From positions 149,512 to 213,511 of the forward strand of contig CACMQB010000003.1 in the NCBI GenBank assembly GCA_902615745.1: a stretch of DNA of 64,000 bases. Direction: 5' to 3'. Source of the DNA: an uncultured Alphaproteobacteria bacterium (GTDB lineage Bacteria > Pseudomonadota > Alphaproteobacteria > HIMB59 > GCA-002718135). This document shows positions 21,016 to 31,813 of this stretch, one piece after another. The notes under the pieces are model-generated. The model ran no database searches, was not told where the DNA came from, and saw only the letters and a list, made by a program, of their open reading frames with translations. The stretch's first letter is position 1. The number at the start of each line of letters is the position of its first letter. Both the position numbers and the translations under genes were made by a program.

Positions 21016-21444
21016 TTGTCTTTTAAGGAACTCAAAAAACGAATTAAAAAAAACGAGGGTTATTCTGACAAGCCTTATCAAGATCAATTAGGTTTCTATA
21101 CTATTGGTTATGGGCATCTTATCACAGAAAAAGAAAATAAATATTATATTAAAAAATTTAAAAAAAAATATTTTGAAGAATTGTTTGAGATAGACTTTAA
21201 AAAAGCACACGAACAATACAAAAAAAAATTTTTTAAACGAAATCACACAACTTCAGAGAAGGAATTATTAATAGAAATGATTTTTCAACTTGGAGCAAAA
21301 GGCGTCTCTAAATTTAAGAAAATGCTTTATTTTCTAAACAAAAAACAAAAATTCATGGCATCACTAGAGATGTTAGACAGTTTGTGGTATTTGCAAACAC
21401 CCGAAAGAGTAAAGAACTTAATTAAAAACTATACAAAAAAATAA
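21016..21444 (+). CDS. Phage-type lysozyme (GH24/T4-like) domain protein, no signal peptide seen
   Basis: KKNEGYSDKPYQDQLGFYTIGYGHLI matches the E-x8-D-x5-T arrangement of T4-type lysozymes; TTG start. Confidence 0.75.
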   Translation: MSFKELKKRIKKNEGYSDKPYQDQLGFYTIGYGHLITEKENKYYIKKFKKKYFEELFEIDFKKAHEQYKKKFFKRNHTTSEKELLIEMIFQLGAKGVSKFKKMLYFLNKKQKFMASLEMLDSLWYLQTPERVKNLIKNYTKK

Positions 21445-21983
21445 TGGAAGAAGATTTTTTTCTAAAAAACATGAAAGGTGTTAAACCTTTTAATAAAGAT
21501 ACCTCTATAGTTAAAACGAAAACAACTAATAAAAAAAATGTAAAATTAGATAAAAAAACTAATACTAAAAAAACCAGCAAAAAAACAATAACTGAACATA
21601 AAGTTAGTAGCTCGGAGTTTAAATTATCATTTGGTGAGGTTAATAAGGAGCTTAAGCGGGGAAAAATTAATATAGATAGAAGAATTGATCTTCACGGGTA
21701 CGGTTTAGTCGAAGCGCATGAAAAATTTATAAGTGAGGTGAAAAAAAATTATAACAAGAATAAAAGATGTTTGCTTATAATTACTGGAAAGGGTGTTCAT
21801 AAAAAAATTCAAAATGAGCAAGACACAAACCCTAAACTTTTCTATGGAAAGATTAAAAACTCAATAATAAACTGGATAAACGAAGACGATCTTAAGAAAT
21901 ATATTCTAACATATCAAGATGCGGGTTTTGAACATGGAGGTGATGGAGCTCTTTTTGTCTATTTAAGAAAAAAAAAGTTTTAA
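21444..21983 (+). CDS. Smr domain protein
   Basis: IDLHGYGLVEAHEKF, LLIITGKGVHK, AGFEHGGDGALFVYLRK. Confidence 0.88.
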   Translation: MEEDFFLKNMKGVKPFNKDTSIVKTKTTNKKNVKLDKKTNTKKTSKKTITEHKVSSSEFKLSFGEVNKELKRGKINIDRRIDLHGYGLVEAHEKFISEVKKNYNKNKRCLLIITGKGVHKKIQNEQDTNPKLFYGKIKNSIINWINEDDLKKYILTYQDAGFEHGGDGALFVYLRKKKF

Positions 21984-22654
21984 ATTCTCTCTAACTTAAA
22001 TACCCTTTTTTTGAAATGAATAAGAATTTCATATGGAAGTAAATCATCTTTAACTAAAAATTCAATTTTTTTTAAATCATTTCTTTTATGGTCAGCCCAA
22101 ATATTTACATAGTCTTCAATTTCTAAAATTATATTTCCATCCTCACTTTCGTTTCGTTTAAGTGTGTAAATTCTTCTTCCATCAATTGTTTTTGCCTCAT
22201 TTTCTCCATTTAAAATATTTATAAAAGAGGTAATTGGGTCAAAATATAAATGTAAGTCTTCAAGGTCTACTCTAGCTATTTCTTCTTCTATAGGCTCTTG
22301 TTTTAATTCAATTAAATAATCATCAAAAGACATTTTAACTATTTTTGTTTTCGTCTTAGTTTTCCAAAACTGTTTATAATTCTGGGTCTTAAATATGTTG
22401 TTTTCAATAACCCCAGTTGAAAGATAGCTTCCTTCAAATTTATATAAAGGTGAAAAAATGCCAGAATTTTTCAAATTAATTTCTGTTTGATAAATATTAT
22501 CATTAATATTTAATGACCAACTAAAATTACCAATTTTTATTCCTGTTGTGCTGACTTTATATTCTGCGCTAAAATTATTTGCATAGGATGTGTTAATTAC
22601 AAATATAATAAAAAATACTAGAAATTTATTCAAACACAACCTCGTAAACATCAA
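21980..22654 (-). CDS. DUF3108-type secreted protein
   Basis: Signal peptide; AEYKVSTTGIKIGNFSWSLNI pattern. Confidence 0.6.
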   Translation of the reverse strand: MMFTRLCLNKFLVFFIIFVINTSYANNFSAEYKVSTTGIKIGNFSWSLNINDNIYQTEINLKNSGIFSPLYKFEGSYLSTGVIENNIFKTQNYKQFWKTKTKTKIVKMSFDDYLIELKQEPIEEEIARVDLEDLHLYFDPITSFINILNGENEAKTIDGRRIYTLKRNESEDGNIILEIEDYVNIWADHKRNDLKKIEFLVKDDLLPYEILIHFKKRVFKLERI

Positions 22655-24032
22655 GTTTTCTTTTTGTAAATTTCTGATCAGGTGAATTTATTTTTAACAC
22701 CTTATATTCATTCTCTAAATAATTTATATCTGAAGGGCTCCCAATTAAAGTAAAATTTTCATTTATATTTTTATTAAGAGGAGATACTATTTTAAAGTGG
22801 TTTGTTATTTCATCTCCTTCTTTATGCGGCATATAGAAATTAATTTCCTTATCTCTTAATTCAAAATTAAGGCTTGAAAATAAAAGCCGATCTGAAACCA
22901 CTATATTTTTTACAATACCATTTGAAGAACTACTGTAAATTTTTAGAGCATAATCATTTATGCCACTTATTCGGTCAAAAATTTTAGATGGATAACTCAT
23001 TCCAATCATAACAAAAAGTAAAAAACAGACAGTAAAATTAAATATGAAATTAGCTATCTTTAAATAAGAATTATTAATTCTAATATACAAAAGAGAAAAT
23101 AAAGAAACTAAAGCTGGAGCAGCCCAATTTGCATTAGCTCTGACAATAATAGCTTCTACTAAAACAATTAAAATTATAGGGACAGAAAATATTATAAAAA
23201 TTTTTTGAATATAGTTCCATTTATTAAATCCAAATATCCCGCCTAAAACCATAAATGGGCCTAACATTAAAAATTGAATTAACAAAAACTCTAAACCCCT
23301 AAAAAAGTCTATTTCAATATTTGCAAAATTTGCATTATCCGTAGTATGCTGAAATGTTATCCAATCATTACTAAAGTTCCAAATAATATTTGGTACAATA
23401 ATTACAAATACACATAAAAAAGTAAGACTAAAACCTAATAAATTATCCAAAAAAATTTTTCTAAATCTTTTATCAAATAAAATTAAAACAAATAAACAAA
23501 TTACAAAATATATAGCTGCGTATTTTGATAAAAAACCTAACCCCAGAAAAATACCTAATAATACAAAATTTTTTAAATCTTGTTCTCTATTAATCTTAAT
23601 TAATTCATTAAGGGAAAGTGTCCAAAATAATAATAAAAAAAGATCAGTACTAATTACAAAAGATGAAAAAGAAACAGCGGGTATAAATAAAAAAATTAAA
23701 CAACCCGCAAATGAATCTTTTTTATTTAGTCCAGAGTTAAATAAAAGATTATAAATACTCCATGCAATCAATAAATAGACAAACGATGGGAGAAGCTTTA
23801 ATGAAACAAAACTACTGCCTAGTATTTCCGTATAAACTCTTATTATCCAGGACAAAAAAGGAGGTTTCGAAAAATAACCAAAGTCAATATCTTTTGACCA
23901 TAACCAATACTGTGCTTCATCACCAAACAAATTAAAAGTAGTAAAATTTAAGGCACCTATTTTTAATAAAAGTAAAACAATGAATGACGGCAATAGAATT
24001 TTATTTAGCATAATATTTTTTATACAATTCAA
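22626..24032 (-). CDS. ArnT/PMT-like integral membrane glycosyltransferase (GT39/GT83-type)
   Basis: Multiple TM helices, LFGDEAQYWLWSKDIDFGYFSKPPFLSWIIR signature. Confidence 0.8.
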   Translation of the reverse strand: MNCIKNIMLNKILLPSFIVLLLLKIGALNFTTFNLFGDEAQYWLWSKDIDFGYFSKPPFLSWIIRVYTEILGSSFVSLKLLPSFVYLLIAWSIYNLLFNSGLNKKDSFAGCLIFLFIPAVSFSSFVISTDLFLLLFWTLSLNELIKINREQDLKNFVLLGIFLGLGFLSKYAAIYFVICLFVLILFDKRFRKIFLDNLLGFSLTFLCVFVIIVPNIIWNFSNDWITFQHTTDNANFANIEIDFFRGLEFLLIQFLMLGPFMVLGGIFGFNKWNYIQKIFIIFSVPIILIVLVEAIIVRANANWAAPALVSLFSLLYIRINNSYLKIANFIFNFTVCFLLFVMIGMSYPSKIFDRISGINDYALKIYSSSSNGIVKNIVVSDRLLFSSLNFELRDKEINFYMPHKEGDEITNHFKIVSPLNKNINENFTLIGSPSDINYLENEYKVLKINSPDQKFTKRKLDVYEVVFE

Positions 24033-25335
24033 ATAAAATTATATTTAAAATTACAATAAAAACGCCAGCAAAAAAAATGTCACTTAAAAAATGACCACCA
24101 GCCATTATTCTAATTAAACCAAGTACTAAACCAGCAACAAAGCTTCCATAAAGAAAAATTATTTTTTTTGTAATTAAATATAAAATTATAATTGAAAACC
24201 CAACAGAAGCATCTCCTGAAACAAAAGAGCAGTTTGTTTCACAAACATTTGTTATTTCAAACCACGGGGAAAAAGATTCTTTTCCACCCAACTCCACTAC
24301 ATCGTTTGGTCTTGCCCTACCCCAAAGATTTTTTAGTATAAGATTTACAAATATTAAAACGCTAATAATTTGAGAAATCCATAACAAAAATATTTCCTTA
24401 ATAGTAAATTTATAATTAAAAAATATTTTATTAATTTTAAAGAAACGCCCAACAATTGGTAAAATTAAAATATAAATAAGTATTAGTGGTAATAAAATAT
24501 CTCGAAACAATATTGAAGTTAAATCAAAACTTTGTAATTCAAATTGTGATGCCCCCTTGTAGAACAAAGATGATACATATAAATCTAATGATGGGCCGGC
24601 AGTCACAAATACACAACTAAAAAACAAAATTAAAATGTAATAAAAAATCTCAGAATTTTTTTCAGGAATTAAATTTGAAAATTTGTATTTATTATATTTG
24701 TTTTCTATTAATTTATTTAAAACCTTAAATAATATTAAAGCTAAAATTGCCCCAGCGACAATATCTGTAAAAAAATGAGCACTCACAACAACTCGACTAA
24801 AAGCAACAACAGAAGCTAAAAAATAAAAAAAATATCTTAGTTTTGGAACAACAGAAACCAAAATAAAGCATACTATAAATATTGTAGAAGAGTGTCCAGA
24901 GGGGAAAGAATGAAAATTTGATTCTAAGGTAAAATATTTAAAATTAAAAACATCCTCGAAATCAGTATGATTCGGTCTGGGTCTCCCCACCACATGCTTT
25001 ATAATTTGAGTAATTATCCCAACTGTTAAAATATAAACAAAAGAAGAAATAAAAAAATTAGAAAGGTTTTTTGCTGATTTAGTTTTTATAATTTGAAGTT
25101 TGTTGTTTATATAAAAAATAACAAAGCCTATTATTGTAATAGAAAAATACCAAAACGAACTTCCAAGCTTTGTAATTTCTGAAAAAAATTCTTTTAGAAA
25201 AACTCCATTTGCCCAATCACTTAAGTTTATAAAATAACTATAAAAAAAAAGATCTAAATTAAAAGAAGCAAAAATACCTAACGTAATAAATGCTAAAATA
25301 AGTAATTCAAATTTAATGCTTTTAAAAATACTCAT
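24001..25335 (-). CDS. Tandem PAP2-domain membrane phosphatase
   Basis: Two sets of PAP2 motifs: KHVVGRPRPNHTDFE/FPSGHSS/SRVVVSAHFFTDI and KNLWGRARPNDV/FVSGDAS/IRIMAGGHFLSDI. Confidence 0.82.
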   Translation of the reverse strand: MSIFKSIKFELLILAFITLGIFASFNLDLFFYSYFINLSDWANGVFLKEFFSEITKLGSSFWYFSITIIGFVIFYINNKLQIIKTKSAKNLSNFFISSFVYILTVGIITQIIKHVVGRPRPNHTDFEDVFNFKYFTLESNFHSFPSGHSSTIFIVCFILVSVVPKLRYFFYFLASVVAFSRVVVSAHFFTDIVAGAILALILFKVLNKLIENKYNKYKFSNLIPEKNSEIFYYILILFFSCVFVTAGPSLDLYVSSLFYKGASQFELQSFDLTSILFRDILLPLILIYILILPIVGRFFKINKIFFNYKFTIKEIFLLWISQIISVLIFVNLILKNLWGRARPNDVVELGGKESFSPWFEITNVCETNCSFVSGDASVGFSIIILYLITKKIIFLYGSFVAGLVLGLIRIMAGGHFLSDIFFAGVFIVILNIILFELYKKYYAK

Positions 25336-25364
25336 TTTACAACTATTAAAAAATTAAATGAGCT

Positions 25365-26690
25365 TTACAATATAAACTTTGATAAATCCTGACTTTTAAT
25401 AAGTTCTCCTAAGCTATTTTCAACGTATTCCTTATTAATTATTATTTCTGTAGGGCCTATATCTGAGGCTGTATAACTAACCTCTTCAAGTAGTTTTTCC
25501 ATTACTGTGTGGAGCCTTCTGGCGCCTATATTTTCTACGTTCTGATTTATCTCTGTAGATAGAGAGGCGATGGCATCAATCCCATCTTCTTCAAATTGCA
25601 AATCAACCTTCTCTGTTCCAAGAAGTCCTTGATACTGCTTAATCAAGCTGTTTTGTGTTTCAGTAAGAATAAGTTTAAAATCTTTTTTACTAAGACTATC
25701 AAGCTCAACTCTAATTGGTAATCTGCCTTGAAGTTCAGGTAGCATGTCTGATGGTTTTGATAAGTGAAATGCCCCAGAGGCAATGAACAAAATATAATCT
25801 GTTTTTACAACACCATATTTTGTAGTAACAGCAGTTCCTTCAATCAGTGGTAATAAATCTCTTTGAACACCTTCTCTTGAAACATCCGCACCACTTCTAT
25901 CAGCTCTAGAAGTAATTTTATCTATTTCATCTATAAAAACGATACCATTTTGCTCAACATCATCCAATGCTCTTAAGTTTATTTTATCTTTATCTAAAAG
26001 TTTATCGGTTTCCTCATTTAACAAGTATGCATGAGAATCTTTAACACTCATTTTTTTCATTTTCTTTTGATTGCCAAAACCTTTTCCAAATACATCGCCT
26101 AAATTAATCATACCCATTTGAGAACCAGGCATGCCAGGTATGTCCATAGTTGGTAAATTTAAATTTGCATTAGCTGAAACTGGAATTTCAACCTCATTGT
26201 CATTTAGTTCACCTGATCTTAGTTTTTTCCTAAAATTATCTCGCGTAGCAGGTGTTGAGCTTTTAGAAACCAAAACATCTAAAATTCTTTCTTCTGCATT
26301 TTTTTCTGCCTTTGCCTTCACCTCTTGACCCATTTGTATTTTTGTTTTTGTAATACTTATTTCAACTAGATCTCTTATTATTTGCTCAACATCTCTTCCA
26401 ACATATCCAACTTCTGTAAACTTAGTAGCTTCAACTTTTACAAAAGGTGCGTTTGCTAACTTGGCAAGTCTTCGTGAGATTTCAGTTTTACCACAACCAG
26501 TTGGACCAACCATTAAAATATTTTTTGGTACAATTTCCTCTTTTAAAGAATCATCAAGTTGTTTTCTTCTCCATCTATTTCTTAATGCAACTGCAACAGC
26601 TTTTTTTGCATTGTTCTGACCAATGATAAATTTATCTAATTCAGAAACAATTTCTCTTGGGCTAAAACTAGACTCCATTCTATAACTCAA
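25365..26690 (-). CDS. hslU: HslUV protease ATPase subunit
   Basis: [44 protein letters not shown]. Confidence 0.97.
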   Translation of the reverse strand: MSYRMESSFSPREIVSELDKFIIGQNNAKKAVAVALRNRWRRKQLDDSLKEEIVPKNILMVGPTGCGKTEISRRLAKLANAPFVKVEATKFTEVGYVGRDVEQIIRDLVEISITKTKIQMGQEVKAKAEKNAEERILDVLVSKSSTPATRDNFRKKLRSGELNDNEVEIPVSANANLNLPTMDIPGMPGSQMGMINLGDVFGKGFGNQKKMKKMSVKDSHAYLLNEETDKLLDKDKINLRALDDVEQNGIVFIDEIDKITSRADRSGADVSREGVQRDLLPLIEGTAVTTKYGVVKTDYILFIASGAFHLSKPSDMLPELQGRLPIRVELDSLSKKDFKLILTETQNSLIKQYQGLLGTEKVDLQFEEDGIDAIASLSTEINQNVENIGARRLHTVMEKLLEEVSYTASDIGPTEIIINKEYVENSLGELIKSQDLSKFIL

Positions 26691-27228
26691 TAGTTTCTGA
26701 AATAATATTATGGTTTGTATAAATACAAATGTCTGCAGCTATATTAAGTGATTCTAAAGCAATTTCTTTTGCATTCATTTTTGTATTTTTCATTAATGCT
26801 TTAGCAGCACTATTTGCGTATGGACCCCCAGAACCTATTGCAAGTATTCCATCGTCAGACTCAATTACATCACCAGTACCAGATAGCAATAAGCTTACAT
26901 CCTTATCAGCTACGATCATCATTGCTTCTAATCTTCTCAGATATCTATCCGTTCTCCAATCTTTTGCTAATTCAACACAAGCTCTTTTAAGTTGGTTTTT
27001 ATATTGATCTAATTTTCCCTCTAATCTCTCAAACAAAGCGAATGCATCTGCAGTAGATCCTGCAAAACCAGATATAACTGTTTCATCAGCACCAAGTCTT
27101 CTAATTTTTTTTACATTTGATTTCATTACGGTATTACCAAGACTAGCCTGACCATCACCCGCAATAACGACAAGATTATCTTTTCTAATTCCTACAATAG
27201 TTGTTGATTTAATAATGTTTTTTTCCAT
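26680..27228 (-). CDS. hslV: HslUV protease peptidase subunit
   Basis: [29 protein letters not shown]. Confidence 0.97.
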   Translation of the reverse strand: MEKNIIKSTTIVGIRKDNLVVIAGDGQASLGNTVMKSNVKKIRRLGADETVISGFAGSTADAFALFERLEGKLDQYKNQLKRACVELAKDWRTDRYLRRLEAMMIVADKDVSLLLSGTGDVIESDDGILAIGSGGPYANSAAKALMKNTKMNAKEIALESLNIAADICIYTNHNIISETIEL

Positions 27229-27309
27229 TCATTCATAAGATGGCTATTTAATTATTTTTATCAAGTAATTTACCTAGAATAAATCATATTTCACTGATAT
27301 TAGGCAAAA

Positions 27310-27897
27310 ATGCGAAAAGGTAAAGTTGAGAGAAACACCAAAGAAACCAAGATAAGTTGTGAAATTAACTTAGATGGTGTTGGACAATCTAAAATTTCAA
27401 CACAAATTGGTTTTTTTGATCATATGCTGGAATTATTATCTCATCACAGTTTGATAGACATAGATTTAAAATGTGAAGGAGACACTAATGTTGATCTTCA
27501 CCATTCTGTTGAAGATACGGCTTACGCAATTGCTTTAGCTATAAACAAAGCACTAGATGATAAAAAAGGAATCAATAGATATGGCTTTTCATATGTTCCG
27601 ATGGATGAATGCTTATCGCGATGTGTTATTGATTTAAGTGGAAGGCCTGAGCTTGTTTGGAATGTTAATCTTGGTTTAAAAAAAATTGGTGAAATGGATA
27701 CAGAGTTATTTCATGAATTTTTTAAAGCCTTTTCAAATGAATCTAAATGTAATTTACATATTGAAAATCTATACGGAAAAAACAATCATCATATCATTGA
27801 ATCATGCTTTAAGGCTTTTGCCAAAAGTTTAAGATTTGCTGTCGAAATTGATAACAGAAGAAAAGATAACATACCATCATCAAAAGGTACTCTTTAA
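27310..27897 (+). CDS. hisB: Imidazoleglycerol-phosphate dehydratase
   Basis: [36 protein letters not shown]. Confidence 0.96.
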   Translation: MRKGKVERNTKETKISCEINLDGVGQSKISTQIGFFDHMLELLSHHSLIDIDLKCEGDTNVDLHHSVEDTAYAIALAINKALDDKKGINRYGFSYVPMDECLSRCVIDLSGRPELVWNVNLGLKKIGEMDTELFHEFFKAFSNESKCNLHIENLYGKNNHHIIESCFKAFAKSLRFAVEIDNRRKDNIPSSKGTL

Positions 27898-27903
27898 TTT
27901 TTA

Positions 27904-28533
27904 ATGAAAAAGATCACTATTGTCGACTACGGCTCAGGTAATGTTTTGTCTGCTCAAAAATCTTTTGTTAAGATAGCAAAAGACAACAATATTAAGGTTG
28001 ATGTTTTAATTTCAAAAAAACTAAATGATGTAAAAAATTCAACCCACGTTGTATTGCCAGGCCAAGGAGCCTTTTCTACTTGCATGAATGGTTTAAAAAA
28101 AACTGATGGCTTGATAGATGAGCTTTGTGAATTTGCATTAATTAAAAAGAAACCATTTTTAGGTATTTGTGTTGGTATGCAAATGTTAGCTAATATAAGT
28201 GAAGAAAACGGAGATCATGAAGGTCTAGGTTGGATAGACGGTCAAATTAAATTATTGCCTGGAGATAATTTAAAACTTCCTCATATGGGGTGGAACTTGG
28301 TAATACCAAAAAATTCAAAATATAATAACTTAATTTCAACTAAAAATGACTATTACTTCGTTCACTCTTATTATTTCGAATGTGCTGATAAAGACAATAT
28401 TTTGGCAGAAACTAAGTACGGAACAAATTTTGCTTCAATAGTTGGTAAAGAAAATATATATGGCGTGCAGTTTCATCCTGAAAAAAGTTCCTCCCAAGGA
28501 TTAAACTTACTAAAAGAATTTATTAGAGTATGA
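27904..28533 (+). CDS. hisH: Imidazole glycerol phosphate synthase subunit HisH
   Basis: IVDYGSGNV, GICVGMQML, VQFHPEKSS. Confidence 0.96.
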   Translation: MKKITIVDYGSGNVLSAQKSFVKIAKDNNIKVDVLISKKLNDVKNSTHVVLPGQGAFSTCMNGLKKTDGLIDELCEFALIKKKPFLGICVGMQMLANISEENGDHEGLGWIDGQIKLLPGDNLKLPHMGWNLVIPKNSKYNNLISTKNDYYFVHSYYFECADKDNILAETKYGTNFASIVGKENIYGVQFHPEKSSSQGLNLLKEFIRV

Positions 28534-29072
28534 ACATGTCTACACAACTAAAAGAAAAAATTAATATTTCAGTCGACAGCATTGAAATACTTACGGATGT
28601 AGATTTAGCAGATCTTTGTAATATTACAGAACAAGCAATAAAAGCTGGAGGTGGGTTTGGTTGGTTAAGAGTTCCTACAAGAGATGTTTTAATAGATTAT
28701 TGGACTAAAAGAACTAATGATAAATATATTAAACTTATTGTTGGTAGATTAAACGGTGTTATAGCTGGAACCCTCCAACTTGCATACGAAGCACCCAATA
28801 TTGAGTCTAGGAAAAATATCGCACGTATTAGAAGACAATTTGTTGCTCCGTGGGCGAGGGGTTATGGTTTGGCTAAAACAATGATTGATCACACTGAACA
28901 AATTGCCAAAGAAGATAATATTAAATCATTACAGTTAGCTGTAAGAGAAACACAAGATGCAGCAATAAAACTATTTACAGGTAAAAATTATATAAAGTGG
29001 GGTGAAAACCCATTCTATGCTTACATTAACGGAAGTTTTATTAAGGGTTACTATTACTATAAAAATCTGTAG
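28530..29072 (+). CDS. GNAT family N-acetyltransferase
   Basis: RQFVAPWARGYGLAKTMIDHTEQIAKEDNIKSLQLAVRETQDAAIKLF GNAT core. Confidence 0.85.
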   Translation: MNMSTQLKEKINISVDSIEILTDVDLADLCNITEQAIKAGGGFGWLRVPTRDVLIDYWTKRTNDKYIKLIVGRLNGVIAGTLQLAYEAPNIESRKNIARIRRQFVAPWARGYGLAKTMIDHTEQIAKEDNIKSLQLAVRETQDAAIKLFTGKNYIKWGENPFYAYINGSFIKGYYYYKNL

Positions 29073-29812
29073 TGCAAATTATACCAGCCATTGATTTAAA
29101 AGATAATAAATGTGTTAGACTTTCTAAAGGTAAAGATAACACCAGTGTTGTTTACAATGAAGACCCAGAAAAACAAGCTATCTACTTTGAACAAATTGGT
29201 TGTAAAAAACTTCACTTGGTTGATCTAGATGCTGCTTTTGGTAGATCAAATGTTAATTTTGAAACAATAAAGAAAATTAGAAAATCAATCTCAATACCAA
29301 TACAATTAGGGGGCGGGGTTCGAAGTTTAGATTTAGCTAAAAAATATTTTGAAGTTGGAATAAATAATTTGATTATTGGGTCAATGTCTGTTGAAAAACC
29401 AAATGAAGTTGTAATTTTATCAAATATTTATGCGGATAAAGTATATATATCATTAGACATTCTTGAAGATAACATAATGATAAAAGGGTGGGATAAAAAT
29501 TCAGGGAAAAAAATACAAGATGTTCTTGATATTTATAATAACTCAAAAATTAAAGGATATGTAATTACAGATATTCAAAATGATGGAATGCTAAAAGGTC
29601 TAAATTTAGATTTTGTTAGTAATTTTATAAAAAAAATAAACTTAATTAAAAAATTTAATAAAAAAATTATAATTGCAGGTGGTTTAACAGATTACTCTGA
29701 TCTAATAAATTTAAAAAAGCTAAACATAAAAAATATTGAAGGAATAATTTCAGGTAAATCTTTCTATGAAGGAAAGATTGATCTAGTAGAAGCGCAAAAA
29801 ATTCTAAACTAA
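29072..29812 (+). CDS. hisA: ProFAR isomerase HisA
   Basis: [31 protein letters not shown] start. Confidence 0.95.
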   Translation: MQIIPAIDLKDNKCVRLSKGKDNTSVVYNEDPEKQAIYFEQIGCKKLHLVDLDAAFGRSNVNFETIKKIRKSISIPIQLGGGVRSLDLAKKYFEVGINNLIIGSMSVEKPNEVVILSNIYADKVYISLDILEDNIMIKGWDKNSGKKIQDVLDIYNNSKIKGYVITDIQNDGMLKGLNLDFVSNFIKKINLIKKFNKKIIIAGGLTDYSDLINLKKLNIKNIEGIISGKSFYEGKIDLVEAQKILN

Positions 29813-29813
29813 A

Positions 29814-30569
29814 ATGGTAAAAATAAGAATTATCCCATGCTTGGACGTTAAAGATGGAAGGGTTGTAAAAGGTATCAATTTTTTAAATTTAATTGATGCA
29901 GGAGATCCTGTTGAACAAGCAAAACACTATTCTGAAAATGGAGCTGATGAAATATGTTTTTTAGATATTAGCGCATCATTAGAAAATAGAGATACTATGA
30001 TCAATGTAGTTAAAAAAACTGCAAACGAGGTTTTTATCCCCCTTACAGTTGGCGGTGGAATTTCATCAATAGAAAATATACATGCCTTACTTAAAGCAGG
30101 CGCCGACAAAGTTTCTATAAATTCTGCAGCAATTAAAAATCCCAATATCATTAAAGAGGCTTCTGAATATTTTGGAAACCAATGCATTGTTGTGGCTGTT
30201 GATGCAAAAAAACACAATGATGATTGGTTCGTTTATTCTCATGGTGGGACTAACAAGACTGACTTACTTGCTTTAAGCTGGATAGAAAAAGCTCAAGAAC
30301 TAGGAGCTGGGGAAATTCTTTTAACATCAATGGACAAGGATGGCACAAAATCTGGTTTTGATAATGAACTACTGGGTAAAGTATCAGAATTTATAAAGAT
30401 ACCAGTTATAGCTAGCGGTGGAGTTGGGTCTCTAGATCATTTTTATGACGGTGTAGTCAAGGGTAAGGCCGATGCTTTATTAGCAGCCTCAGTCTTTCAT
30501 TTTAATGAAATTAGCATTAAAGAAGTAAAAGAATACTTAAAAGACAAAAATATAAGCATTAGAGATTAG
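29814..30569 (+). CDS. hisF: Imidazole glycerol phosphate synthase subunit HisF
   Basis: [38 protein letters not shown]. Confidence 0.96.
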   Translation: MVKIRIIPCLDVKDGRVVKGINFLNLIDAGDPVEQAKHYSENGADEICFLDISASLENRDTMINVVKKTANEVFIPLTVGGGISSIENIHALLKAGADKVSINSAAIKNPNIIKEASEYFGNQCIVVAVDAKKHNDDWFVYSHGGTNKTDLLALSWIEKAQELGAGEILLTSMDKDGTKSGFDNELLGKVSEFIKIPVIASGGVGSLDHFYDGVVKGKADALLAASVFHFNEISIKEVKEYLKDKNISIRD

Positions 30570-30574
30570 ATTTT

Positions 30575-30847
30575 ATGAAAATTGAAGACTTAAATAAAAT
30601 TATAAATAATAGAGTACAAACAAGAAAAAAAAACTCTTATACCAACAAGCTATTAGAGTTAGGGCCAAAAAAAATAGCGCAAAAATTTGGAGAAGAATCA
30701 TCTGAATTGATAATAGATTTTTTAAAAGGATCAAAAAAAAGAACAATAGAAGAAGCTGTTGATGTAATTTATCATCTCCTTATTTTGTTAAAATCAAAAA
30801 AAATTACTATTAATGAAATTCACAAAGAACTTGATAAAAGAAAGTAA
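30575..30847 (+). CDS. hisE: Phosphoribosyl-ATP pyrophosphatase
   Basis: KIAQKFGEESSELIIDFLKG...EEAVDVIYHLLILL. Confidence 0.93.
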   Translation: MKIEDLNKIINNRVQTRKKNSYTNKLLELGPKKIAQKFGEESSELIIDFLKGSKKRTIEEAVDVIYHLLILLKSKKITINEIHKELDKRK

Positions 30848-30853
30848 AATAAA

Positions 30854-31204
30854 ATGTATGATAAAAATAATATTTTCGCAAAAATACTAAGAAAAGAAAT
30901 ACCCTGTGATAAAGTGTATGAAGATGAGGTTAGCTTATTTTTTAACGATGTTAATCCTCAAGCAAAAATACATGTTTTGGGGATACCTAAATTTCCTTGT
31001 TCAACTTTTTCTGAATTTACAAAAAATGCTAACAATGAGATTATTACCTCTTTTTTTAAAAATGTTCAGCTTGTAATTAATAAACTTAATGTTGAAAAAA
31101 GTGGTTATAGATTAATTACCAACTCAGGAGAAGATGGGGGGCAAGAGGTGGCACACTTCCATATTCATATATTAGCAGGTGAAAAAATTGGTATTATAAA
31201 ATAA
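30854..31204 (+). CDS. HIT family protein
   Basis: IFAKILRKEIPCDKVYEDE, HFHIHILAGE. Confidence 0.92.
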   Translation: MYDKNNIFAKILRKEIPCDKVYEDEVSLFFNDVNPQAKIHVLGIPKFPCSTFSEFTKNANNEIITSFFKNVQLVINKLNVEKSGYRLITNSGEDGGQEVAHFHIHILAGEKIGIIK

Positions 31205-31207
31205 CTT

Positions 31208-31813
31208 TTATTTATCTTTAATAATTACATAGTTAACAATCTCATTAACACCCTTTATACTTTTAAGCGCTTCTATCATTTCTTCTAAAAGATCAGGTCT
31301 TGTTGTTATCCCAGCAATATAAATTTTTGCCTTTATAGTCTCAAAATTAAATGTAATCGCTTTAATTCCTATAGTTTTTGCCGCTATGGCTCTTGCTTGT
31401 GTATTAATCCACAAATCACTAGCATAATCTTTTAATGTCGACCTATTTCCAATTTCTATTTCGTTTATAATTTCTTTTACGCCTTCAACTTCCCAAACCA
31501 ACCTAACTGCTTCAATTCGTATTTCTTGAGTATCCACTAAACCAGTTAGTAATACTCTCCCTTCTAAAGTACTTGTATTTATATTTACAAAAAGATTATT
31601 ATCGGCATTTAGAAACTTAGCTGCAATGTTTACTTTAATTGTAGCATCATCAATTACTGTTCCAAGAGATCTTTCTCCTTCTGCAACAACCATAGCACTA
31701 CCACCACCTGTTGCAAGAACACCCGCAGGTGAACATCCATAGTTAATTGATGTAAAAATTAAAATTATAGGAATAAGTAAAATTTTAGTTATTTTTTTAA
31801 TTTTAACAACCAT
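31208..31813 (-). CDS. BON-domain lipoprotein
   Basis: Lipobox YGC; VNIAAKFLNADNNLFVNINTSTLEGRVLLTGLV BON pattern. Confidence 0.85.
   Translation of the reverse strand: MVVKIKKITKILLIPIILIFTSINYGCSPAGVLATGGGSAMVVAEGERSLGTVIDDATIKVNIAAKFLNADNNLFVNINTSTLEGRVLLTGLVDTQEIRIEAVRLVWEVEGVKEIINEIEIGNRSTLKDYASDLWINTQARAIAAKTIGIKAITFNFETIKAKIYIAGITTRPDLLEEMIEALKSIKGVNEIVNYVIIKDK

Noticed and set aside
29310-29320. GGTTCGAA as a possible tRNA T-arm
   Set aside because: It lies inside hisA coding sequence with no acceptor or anticodon stem context
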